Below, one piece after another: positions 1 to 6,003 of a stretch of 6,446 nt of DNA. Position 1 is the stretch's first letter. The number at the start of each line of letters is the position of its first letter. The notes below the pieces were generated by a model. That model searched no databases and had not been told where the DNA came from. It saw only the letters and a list, made by a program, of their open reading frames with translations. The stretch covers positions 1 to 6,446 of the forward strand of contig CANJJY010000263.1 in assembly GCA_947474445.1 (NCBI GenBank), given 5' to 3'. The position numbers and the translations under genes were made by a program. Source of the DNA: Oligoflexaceae bacterium (GTDB lineage: Bacteria; Bdellovibrionota_B; Oligoflexia; Oligoflexales; Oligoflexaceae).

Positions 1-1199
1 ATGTCGAGTGCCGGCTGGAACTCTTCGCTATGCTTGGAAACGCTTTCCAGCAATTTTATAGCGGTCGGTTCATCATCAGCTTGCAAAGCAAGGCGCCCCA
101 AGGCCAAAGCCAATACGCTTTCGCTTTGTTTGATCTGCGCACCGTAGAGTTTTTGTGCGTTCCAGATTTCTTGATCGTAGCGTTTAAAGTATTTGTAGGC
201 CTGTGCCCCCTCATCGGTGGCGACGAGCGACCAACAGCAATAGAGTCGTTCGAGCGGCAAGAGCCGAAGACTCAGATCTTTCCTGAACAGGAGGCCATCG
301 AGGATGGTGCGGCGCTTAGCTTGCCATAGTTTGATAACCAGATGGATGCGGATGTTGGCATCGACCAAGGTGTAAAACTCGACGGTATCGCGCTGTAAAC
401 TCCCGAGTACCTCTTCCAACTCGGCAGCCGAGCCATAGAGAAAAACGAGTTCAAGCAGCCGCGCAGCCATGTCGGGACGAGGAAAGCTCTCGTAAAGCTG
501 CCAGGCTTCTGCGCGAAAAGCTGTCCAACTCTGTTCCCCTTCGATTTTCTTTCGGAGCTTGAGTTCTGCTTCCATGGCCAGATCGAGCCGAGGCGCTGGC
601 CGCGGCTGAGGACTCGCTTCAGGGCTGCTGACTTTCAATGGGTAAGCCGCGGGAGAGGAAGCCGCGGGCGCCTGAGAGACAGGTATCGACATCCTTTTTT
701 GATCGTTCCGAAGATGCTTTGGTTCAGGCGCGGGGATGTTCAAGCTCAGGGGGTCGACTTTTTGATAATGATCGGGCGTTAGGCCGCTCGAGGGCCTTTC
801 GATGGCTGGCATCACATCCAGATGGGTTTCATCCGGCTGTAGAAAGCTCTTTGGATCGAACAGACCCAATTCATGGACGGGAATCGAAAGGGAACCAGCC
901 CCCTTGTGTGAATCACTGCTGCTTCGTGTCCCAGCTTGCGCGGTCTTTACACCCTTCCCCAAGTCAGGCTCTGGGTTGATCACCTGCGCGCTGGCTGCTT
1001 GCCGGTAGCTGAAATCGCTTTGGATCCGCAGGGGGCTGCTGCCTGGTTCAGGGAGAAGCGAGGCTCGGAGCCGTTCCACTGTATCACCCTGCAAGCCCAA
1101 GCTTTCCGCCAAACGTAAGAGGCGCATTTGTTGGGGATAATCGACCGTTTCGCCATCCAGATTCTCAGGCGCTTGCGATCTTGGCTTATCCTTGTCCAT
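1..1199 (-). CDS. Uncharacterised protein with disordered linker and TPR-like helical C-terminal half (3' end outside window)
   Basis: An uninterrupted minus-strand frame of 399 codons starts at ATG 1199-1197 and leaves the window at position 1 without a stop. An in-frame TAA lies just upstream, so the start is confined to ATG 1199 or the GTG two codons earlier; GGGGGTGG just ahead is a modest ribosome site. Residues 20-50 look helical. Residues 50-205 are rich in Pro, Ser and Ala and probably disordered. From about 207 on, the protein is a series of amphipathic helices. Residues 358-398 have the spacing of a tetratricopeptide repeat (ALALGRLALQ, then AIKLLESV, then a Pro near the end). No signal peptide or membrane segment is visible, so it is probably cytoplasmic. 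TPR-like proteins usually act as protein-binding scaffolds; no catalytic motif is seen and I do not recognise the family. It is divergent from the response-regulator gene, so the two may share a control region. I am confident it is coding, not of its role. Confidence 0.8.
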   Translation of the reverse strand, partial: MDKDKPRSQAPENLDGETVDYPQQMRLLRLAESLGLQGDTVERLRASLLPEPGSSPLRIQSDFSYRQAASAQVINPEPDLGKGVKTAQAGTRSSSDSHKGAGSLSIPVHELGLFDPKSFLQPDETHLDVMPAIERPSSGLTPDHYQKVDPLSLNIPAPEPKHLRNDQKRMSIPVSQAPAASSPAAYPLKVSSPEASPQPRPAPRLDLAMEAELKLRKKIEGEQSWTAFRAEAWQLYESFPRPDMAARLLELVFLYGSAAELEEVLGSLQRDTVEFYTLVDANIRIHLVIKLWQAKRRTILDGLLFRKDLSLRLLPLERLYCCWSLVATDEGAQAYKYFKRYDQEIWNAQKLYGAQIKQSESVLALALGRLALQADDEPTAIKLLESVSKHSEEFQPALD

Positions 1200-1317
1200 G
1201 GCCACCCCCGCACTTTGTTAGGACTATCTTTCATTTTAACACAGCATCCTCCCCAAAGGGGTGCTGCCTTGACATCTCACCACGAGTACGAAAGCTGCTC
1301 ATGGGACTCTGACTCTG

Positions 1318-1352
1318 TTGACCCGACGGCCAAGACCCCTTGACCTTTGGTC
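1318..1352. promoter_or_regulatory. Possible control region: repeated TTGACC boxes between divergent genes
   Basis: TTGACC occurs at 1318-1323 and again at 1340-1345, 22 nt apart (about two helical turns). The second copy overlaps the small inverted repeat GACC-TTT-GGTC (1342-1352). The TTGACC at 1340 could also serve as a -35 box, with TATATT 15 nt downstream as -10, though that spacer is short. The boxes lie 61-95 nt before the response-regulator start and could be operator half-sites for it or for the divergent gene. This is a weak call from pattern alone. The rest of the 1200-1412 intergenic region shows only a short CCCC-AAA-GGGG hairpin at 1251-1261. Confidence 0.2.
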
Positions 1353-1412
1353 GTCCCTTTTATATTCCTGGCAAAGTGTGGAAATTTAACCCGAGAAACT
1401 AGGTAATTTGAC

Positions 1413-2846
1413 ATGCTTCAGATTCTAGCTCTCGATCTTGATGGCAGTATCGTCGACTTGCTGGAACGCGAGTGGGACGACTGTACATGCTCCGTCAGCA
1501 CGGCTAGCAATCACTATGAACTTGTGATGAAGTGCCAAGAGAGTCGTTTTGACGCTGTCTTTGTCGATCTCGATCATCCCCGTTCGGGGAGCCTCGAGGA
1601 AATCGAGCAGATCCGCGTTTTGTCCCCCTCGATCAGATTTTTCGTGGTGACTTCACTGCCGACCTGGGAGCAAGCCGTCCAGTGCATCAAAAACGGTGCC
1701 GAAGATTATCTGGCTAAGCCTCTTCTCCCAGAAAAGATGCAATCGATTCTCCACTGCCTGCAAAGACGCCTCGCCGTGCGGCCCCTTATCGAGCATCAAC
1801 ATTCCTTAGAATTTGACAAATCCAAGCGCATTATCGGCCGTTCGCAGGCGATTCAAAAAGTTTACGATCTCATTCAAAAGCTCGCGCGGGTCGACACTTC
1901 CGTGCTCATTCGCGGCGAGAGCGGAACGGGCAAGGAATTAGTCGCTCAGGCTCTGCACTACAACTCGGCGCGTAAACAAGGTCCCTTCGTCGCCGTCAAC
2001 TGCGGGGCGATTCCAGAAAATTTGATTGAAAGCGAACTCTTTGGTTACGAAAAAGGGACTTTTACCGGCGCCGATCGCAAGCGTCTCGGCAAATTTCAGT
2101 TTGCTAACGGCGGGTCTATTTTTCTCGATGAGATAGGCGATGTCTCGCCGCAGATGCAGGTCAAACTCCTCCGCGTTCTGCAGGAACGGAAGATTACGCC
2201 GGTCGGTGGCAACCAGGAAATCCCGGTCGATGTGCGGATCATTTCCGCAACCAATCGACCGCTTGAGAAGATGATGCAGGAAGGCAAGCTCCGCTCTGAC
2301 CTTTACTATCGTCTGAACGTCATGCCGATCAATCTTCCAGCCCTGCGCGATCGTCGCGAGGATTTAGAATGTCTCGCCGGTTTCATGATAGAGAAATTCA
2401 ACAAACTGCACGAGCGCTCGATCAAGAGCCTCGCGCCTGAAGCCCTGCTGGCCCTCTCGCGCTACGATTGGCCAGGCAATATCCGCGAGCTCGAAAACGT
2501 GATCGAACATGCCTTCATTATCGAAGGGAGCAACGAGATTCACACCGACTCGCTGCCGCCTCACATGCTGACGCAAGGGGATCATACCCCCATTGAAAAG
2601 CCTGCGGAGCCCACCCCAGAGGATTTCGCCGAAGATCTCAAAAATCTCGATCAGGTTCTGACCGATCCACAGTCGCTCAAATATCCCGAGCTCAAAGAGC
2701 AGTTTGAAAAGGAATTCATCAAGCGCGCCCTCAAGGCTTACAATGGCCGGATCAATCAGACGGCTGAGCAGACGCAGATGACGAAAGTCACTCTCCTAAG
2801 AAAGCTCGAAAAGTACAATATCAATCCCAAAGAATACCAGCACTGA
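1413..2846 (+). CDS. Sigma-54-dependent response regulator, NtrC family
   Basis: A 477-residue activator of sigma-54 RNA polymerase with the full NtrC architecture. The receiver domain is about 1-118, with phosphoacceptor Asp52 (VDLDHP), Thr80 (VVTS) and Lys102 (LAKP). The AAA+ domain is about 139-385: Walker A GESGTGKE at 168-175, sigma-54 contact loop GTFTGA at 215-220 (usual form GAFTGA), Walker B FLDE with Asp239 and Glu240, probable arginine fingers Arg294 and Arg300, and sensor II WPGNIRELENV from 353. A Fis-type helix-turn-helix lies at about 430-470. An acidic, Pro-rich linker (about 388-428) joins the last two domains. The receiver is odd: the usual adjacent acidic pair that holds magnesium reads Asp8-Leu9-Asp10. 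The start at ATG 1413 has a weak TAGG ribosome site 9 nt upstream and places the receiver correctly. No histidine kinase lies in the window, so the input signal is unknown. Family and role are clear; target genes cannot be named. Confidence 0.95.
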   Translation: MLQILALDLDGSIVDLLEREWDDCTCSVSTASNHYELVMKCQESRFDAVFVDLDHPRSGSLEEIEQIRVLSPSIRFFVVTSLPTWEQAVQCIKNGAEDYLAKPLLPEKMQSILHCLQRRLAVRPLIEHQHSLEFDKSKRIIGRSQAIQKVYDLIQKLARVDTSVLIRGESGTGKELVAQALHYNSARKQGPFVAVNCGAIPENLIESELFGYEKGTFTGADRKRLGKFQFANGGSIFLDEIGDVSPQMQVKLLRVLQERKITPVGGNQEIPVDVRIISATNRPLEKMMQEGKLRSDLYYRLNVMPINLPALRDRREDLECLAGFMIEKFNKLHERSIKSLAPEALLALSRYDWPGNIRELENVIEHAFIIEGSNEIHTDSLPPHMLTQGDHTPIEKPAEPTPEDFAEDLKNLDQVLTDPQSLKYPELKEQFEKEFIKRALKAYNGRINQTAEQTQMTKVTLLRKLEKYNINPKEYQH

Positions 2847-2936
2847 GGCATCCGACTGATAAACGGAGCGTCTTTGCATATAAAGCGATCACTAAGTCCA
2901 AATTTGTGAAAAGTTGTCGGCCTTTACTTGTCCATT

Positions 2937-2945
2937 TGGTATGAT
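2937..2945 (+). promoter_or_regulatory. Candidate extended -10 promoter for the ruvC-hemB-lolC operon
   Basis: TGGTATGAT matches the extended -10 form TGnTATAAT, with five of six bases right in the hexamer. No good -35 box lies 16-18 nt upstream, which extended -10 promoters tolerate. Transcription would start near 2952, just ahead of the GAGG ribosome site (2955-2958) for the GTG start at 2966, giving a very short leader. The preceding 2847-2936 stretch has no terminator-like hairpin with a T-run, so read-through from the response regulator is also possible. Confidence 0.35.
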
Positions 2946-2965
2946 GAGGCAATTGAGGGCAGACC

Positions 2966-3517
2966 GTGAACGCATTATCCCCCGACTATATTCGTATTCT
3001 CGGCGTTGATCCAGGCTCGCGCATCACGGGCTTTGGCATCTTGCAATTCCCGCGCGGGACCGTCAGCTTGCGGACCATCCAGGTTATCGCCGTGGGTACC
3101 TTACGCAGCAAATCGACCCTTTCCTCGAGTGAAAGAACGGGTTACCTGCACGAAGCTCTCTATCAACTCGCGAGCCAGTTTCAACCGCAGATCTGCGTCC
3201 TGGAAAAAGCTTTTACCGGTATCAATCCGCATTCAGCTCTTCGGCTGGGTGAAACGCGGGGCGCTTTGATCGCTGCGGTTCGCCGCCTCTCGATCCGCGT
3301 CGAGGAGCTGACGCCGACCCAGGTGAAGAAAACAATTACCGGCCAGGGTCATGCCACAAAAGAGCAGATCGCCCTCGCTCTCAAGTATCTTCTCTCCTTC
3401 GATCGCGGTGAACTTCCCGCCGACGCAAGCGATGCCGTTGCCATCGGCTTGTCTTATGGACTATCTTTTAACTCTTTGAACCTGGCCCCGAAGCCGCCGA
3501 TCGACGCGTCGATCTGA
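2966..3517 (+). CDS. ruvC: Crossover junction endodeoxyribonuclease RuvC
   Basis: RuvC cuts Holliday junctions symmetrically in recombination and repair, acting as a dimer with the RuvAB branch-migration motor. The 183-residue product has the RNase H-like fold signature GVDPGSRITGFG near the N-terminus and all four expected metal-binding acids: Asp15, Glu80 (CVLEKAF), Asp153 and Asp156 (ADASDAVAIG). The central NPHSALRLGETRGAL and the LTPTQVKKTITGQGHATKEQ stretch are also typical of the family. Length is close to the usual 160-190. The start is GTG at 2966, with GAGG 7 nt upstream; the ATG at 2941 is in another frame. The first few residues extend slightly beyond the E. coli protein. ruvA and ruvB, often adjacent elsewhere, are not in the window. 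It is first of three tightly spaced genes, 31 nt before hemB. Confidence 0.96.
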   Translation: MNALSPDYIRILGVDPGSRITGFGILQFPRGTVSLRTIQVIAVGTLRSKSTLSSSERTGYLHEALYQLASQFQPQICVLEKAFTGINPHSALRLGETRGALIAAVRRLSIRVEELTPTQVKKTITGQGHATKEQIALALKYLLSFDRGELPADASDAVAIGLSYGLSFNSLNLAPKPPIDASI

Positions 3518-3535
3518 AGACCCTGTGGCCGCCAT

Positions 3536-3539
3536 GGAG
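3536..3539 (+). promoter_or_regulatory. Ribosome binding site deciding the hemB start
   Basis: GGAG stands 9 nt before ATG 3549. Two other in-frame starts exist, GTG 3525 and ATG 3534, but neither has a good ribosome site. This favours ATG 3549, which also gives the usual HemB N-terminal length. Confidence 0.5.
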
Positions 3540-3548
3540 CATTCAGAC

Positions 3549-4550
3549 ATGAGTTTCAACCGCCATTTCCCGACGACTCGCCTGCGCCGCTTGCGTTTTC
3601 ACGACTTCAGCCGCCGTCTCGTCCGCGAACATCAGCTGAGTGCCAGCGATTTTATTTATCCTGTTTTCGTCATGGAAGGGTCCAATCAGGTTCAAGACAT
3701 CGCTTCCATGCCGGGCGTCCAGAGGCAGACCCTCGATCGACTCTTGGTGACTGCTGAGCGCTGCGTCGCACTCGGCATCCCTGCGCTCGCTCTCTTTCCC
3801 GTCATCAGCGCCGACAAGAAGAGCTTGCTTGCCGAGGAGGCCTATCGCCCCGACGGTCTCGTTCAGCGCACGATTCAGAGCCTCAAAGATCGCTTTCCTA
3901 GCTTGGGCATTATCAGCGATATTGCCTTAGATCCCTATACCACTCATGGTCAGGATGGCATTATTGATGAAAGCGGCTATGTTCTCAACGACAGGACGAT
4001 AGAGATCCTCTGCCGCCAGGCTACCAGCCATGCGCAGGCTGGTGCCGATGTCGTGGCCCCCTCCGACATGATGGACGGCCGTATCGGCCATGTCCGCAGC
4101 GCTCTCGATCGGGCCGACTTCCAACTCGTCCAAATTCTCGCCTATGCGGCGAAGTATGCTTCATCGTTTTACGGTCCATTCCGCGATGCCGTTGGCTCAT
4201 CTGGCTCGCTCGGCAAGTCTTCAAAAGAGACCTATCAGATGGATCCAGCAAATAGTGACGAGGCCTTGCACGAGGTGGCCCTGGATCTGCAGGAAGGAGC
4301 GGATATGGTTATGGTGAAGCCCGCCATGCCTTATCTCGACATCATTCATCGCGTCAAAGATCAATTTAAAGTCCCGACTTTCGCCTACCAAGTCAGCGGC
4401 GAGTATGCCATGCTCAAGGCCGCCAGCCAGAACGGTTGGATCAATGAAAAGGCCTGTGTCCTCGAATCTCTCCTCGCCATCAAGCGAGCGGGAGCAGACG
4501 GCATCCTCACTTATTATGCCCTCGACGCGGCGCAGTGGTTACGGAGTTAA
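3549..4550 (+). CDS. hemB: Porphobilinogen synthase (delta-aminolevulinic acid dehydratase), non-zinc type
   Basis: HemB condenses two 5-aminolevulinate molecules to porphobilinogen, the first common step of tetrapyrrole (haem, sirohaem) synthesis in the cytoplasm; family members are usually homo-octamers. The 333-residue product keeps the Schiff-base lysines Lys202 (AKYASSFYGPFRD) and Lys257 (MVMVKPAMPYLD), plus the conserved APSDMMDGR, YQMDPANSDEAL and YQVSGEY blocks. In the metal-site loop, DIALDPYTTHGQDG (124-137), the three cysteines of zinc enzymes are Ala126, Asp128 and Asp136. This is the magnesium-type pattern known from Pseudomonas aeruginosa. ATG 3549 was chosen because GGAG precedes it; GTG 3525 (341 residues) and ATG 3534 are in frame and cannot be excluded. 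It lies 31 nt after ruvC and 3 nt before the lolC-type gene, implying co-transcription. The identification is secure; only the start is uncertain. Confidence 0.96.
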   Translation: MSFNRHFPTTRLRRLRFHDFSRRLVREHQLSASDFIYPVFVMEGSNQVQDIASMPGVQRQTLDRLLVTAERCVALGIPALALFPVISADKKSLLAEEAYRPDGLVQRTIQSLKDRFPSLGIISDIALDPYTTHGQDGIIDESGYVLNDRTIEILCRQATSHAQAGADVVAPSDMMDGRIGHVRSALDRADFQLVQILAYAAKYASSFYGPFRDAVGSSGSLGKSSKETYQMDPANSDEALHEVALDLQEGADMVMVKPAMPYLDIIHRVKDQFKVPTFAYQVSGEYAMLKAASQNGWINEKACVLESLLAIKRAGADGILTYYALDAAQWLRS

Positions 4551-4553
4551 AGC

Positions 4554-5804
4554 ATGTCTTTCGCACGTCCAGTGGCTTTCCGATATCTCATGTCGAGCCG
4601 CGAGAATCGCTTTTTTTCCTGGATCACATTTCTGTCTCTCTCGGGTTTGGCGATCGGCGTCACCGCTCTGATCGTCGTCCTCTCGGTCATCAATGGTTTT
4701 GAAGTGGAGTTGCGCAACCGCTTCTTGCAGGCCAATGCTCATATCATGGCTTATCGCTATCCAGCGGGTATGGCCAATCCTGAGAAGTGGATGCAGATGA
4801 TTGAGAAAGACTTCAAAAAGGAAGTCCGAGGTACCTCACCCTTCATTCATTACGAGACCATGATCAAGCATGGATCGATCATGCAAGCCGCTCTGATTCG
4901 CGGCATCTCTCCCGTGCAAAGAGAAAAGGTTCAAAGCCTCAAAGGACTCATTGACCCTCCGCAGGCGCTCGACCAGCTGCAACATGAAATCGATGAATCC
5001 GCCGCTGGAAAACCCGAACCCGAGGTCCCCGGCGTCATTCTTGGGGCGGGTCTGCTCGGTATACTCAACGTCAAAGTTGGCGACGTCGTGCAACTGATCG
5101 CACCTTCAGAAGCCCGCTTTTCCGATATCAAGAGCTTTGAAGTTATCGGCGTCTACAATTCGGGGCTTAAGCATTACGATAACAAACTCGTGGCGATGAG
5201 TCTGTCGACCGCCAAGAGTTTTTTCAACATGGACGACAAGGTCACAGGCCTTGAAATCGGACTCTACGATGCCGACAAAAGCCCTGAAGTCGCCCGGCGG
5301 ATGGAAGAAAAATTCAATCTCTCGTTTCGCGAATGGCAGTCCTACAATAAGCCTCTGTTTGAAGCGATGGAAAAAGAGCGCTTTGTGATCGCTCTGATCG
5401 TCGCCTTGGTGGTTCTCGTCGCCGGCTTCAATATCTTGACGACGGTCTTCGTCTCCGTTTCGCAAAGGCAGCGAGACATCTCCGTCTTGAAAGCTCTCGG
5501 CGCCCGCAACACGCAGATCCTCAATATTTTCCTCTTGCAAAGCTTAGTGATCGGCTTTGTCGGAAGCATTGTCGGGATGATGCTGGCAGGCGTCATATCT
5601 TACATACTCGATCACTACCCTTTTATTGATTTGCCCGAGCCTTACTTTCTCAAGAGTTTGCCCGTCCATTACAGCGCTGAGGTCTATCTGGGCGTGTCCG
5701 CCTGCGCGATCCTCATCTGCCTGATCGCTGGTCTCTATCCAGCGTTCGTCGCATCGCGCGTGGTACCGACCGAAGGTATCAAAGGCTCGGGGCAAGCTCT
5801 CTGA
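4554..5804 (+). CDS. lolC: Lipoprotein-releasing ABC transporter permease (LolC/LolE family)
   Basis: An inner-membrane subunit of the Lol exporter, which extracts mature lipoproteins from the inner membrane and passes them to periplasmic LolA. The 416-residue product has the family's four-helix layout: TM1 about 24-46, a large periplasmic domain about 48-275, then TM2 about 278-300, TM3 about 323-350 and TM4 about 377-400. Family marks include the N-terminal VAFRYL…FSWITFLSLSGLAIGV, VILGAGL…VKVGD at 161-177, FREWQSYNKPLFEAM at 258-272, and the cytoplasmic coupling loop QRQRDISVLKALGA (304-317). The stretch 132-160 between SLKGL and VPGVILG is charged and looks like a family-variable loop. 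ATG 4554 has GGAG 7 nt upstream, overlapping the hemB end, and follows the hemB stop by 3 nt, so translation is probably coupled. The ATPase LolD is not in the window. LolC cannot be told from LolE here, and a single permease could form a homodimer. Confidence 0.93.
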   Translation: MSFARPVAFRYLMSSRENRFFSWITFLSLSGLAIGVTALIVVLSVINGFEVELRNRFLQANAHIMAYRYPAGMANPEKWMQMIEKDFKKEVRGTSPFIHYETMIKHGSIMQAALIRGISPVQREKVQSLKGLIDPPQALDQLQHEIDESAAGKPEPEVPGVILGAGLLGILNVKVGDVVQLIAPSEARFSDIKSFEVIGVYNSGLKHYDNKLVAMSLSTAKSFFNMDDKVTGLEIGLYDADKSPEVARRMEEKFNLSFREWQSYNKPLFEAMEKERFVIALIVALVVLVAGFNILTTVFVSVSQRQRDISVLKALGARNTQILNIFLLQSLVIGFVGSIVGMMLAGVISYILDHYPFIDLPEPYFLKSLPVHYSAEVYLGVSACAILICLIAGLYPAFVASRVVPTEGIKGSGQAL

Positions 5805-5833
5805 ATCGAGTCGGCTGGTTCCGGTTTATCGAT

Positions 5834-5981
5834 TTCTTACCGCCTGGTAAGGGTCGGTAAATCAGCATTAATTCTTTTATTTATCTCAAGACTTGCAATT
5901 TCCTCTCATGATCTCTTTACTGCCAGCCGATACGAAAGCGCAGGGCTCAAGGGCCTTCAGTTTTAACTAGGGCGGTAAGAA
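5834..5981. repeat. Nested inverted repeats in the intergenic region after lolC
   Basis: TTCTTACCGCC (5834-5844) is matched perfectly by its reverse complement GGCGGTAAGAA (5971-5981), 126 nt later. The left arm is also part of a compact palindrome, CTTACC-GCCT-GGTAAG (5836-5851), and can alternatively pair with GGTAAATC at 5856-5863. GGTAA therefore appears three times on the plus strand and once inverted. The elements could be operator half-sites or mutually exclusive RNA stems in the leader of the lipoprotein gene. No long T-run follows directly, so a strong intrinsic terminator is unlikely. The rest of 5805-6003 shows no gene. Confidence 0.4.
5893..5921 (+). promoter_or_regulatory. Candidate sigma-70-type promoter for the lipoprotein gene
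   Basis: TTGCAA (5893-5898) and TTTACT (5916-5921) are separated by 17 nt, each matching four of six consensus bases. Transcription would start near 5928, leaving a leader of about 75 nt that includes the right arm GGCGGTAAGAA and an AGGGG ribosome site at 5990-5994. This is a modest match by eye only. Confidence 0.25.
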
Positions 5982-6003
5982 TCCATCGCAGGGGATCGCA
6001 GAT

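Noticed and set aside
638..979. Plus-strand 113-residue open frame
   Set aside because: It lies opposite the longer minus-strand gene, has an arbitrary composition and no clear ribosome site.
980..1234. Minus-strand ATG at 1234 in another frame, preceded by GGAGG
   Set aside because: The GGAGG is 13 nt away, the frame ends at 980, and joining it to the real frame would need an extra G in the GGGGG run. It could be a sequencing slip but there is no positive evidence.
1243..1265. Hairpin AGCA…CCCC-AAA-GGGG-TGCT
   Set aside because: The central stem is 4 bp and the outer pairing needs a 4-nt one-sided bulge, so it is probably chance.
1200..1412. Sigma-54 promoter (TGGCAC-N5-TTGCA) upstream of the regulator
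   Set aside because: TGGCA occurs at 1368-1373 but the matching GC element 12 nt on is missing.
5106..5540. 144-residue minus-strand open frame
   Set aside because: It is a mirror of the lolC-type gene, whose family identity is clear; long antisense frames are expected with this codon use.
5836..5885. Intrinsic terminator after the lolC-type gene
   Set aside because: The CTTACC-GGTAAG stem is only 6 bp and the T-rich stretch begins about 20 nt later instead of directly after it.
5935..5960. Resemblance to a cyclic-di-GMP (GEMM) riboswitch in AAGCGCAGGGCTCAAGG
   Set aside because: The GCGCAGGGC word is suggestive, but the second conserved helix and tetraloop-receptor parts are not found downstream.
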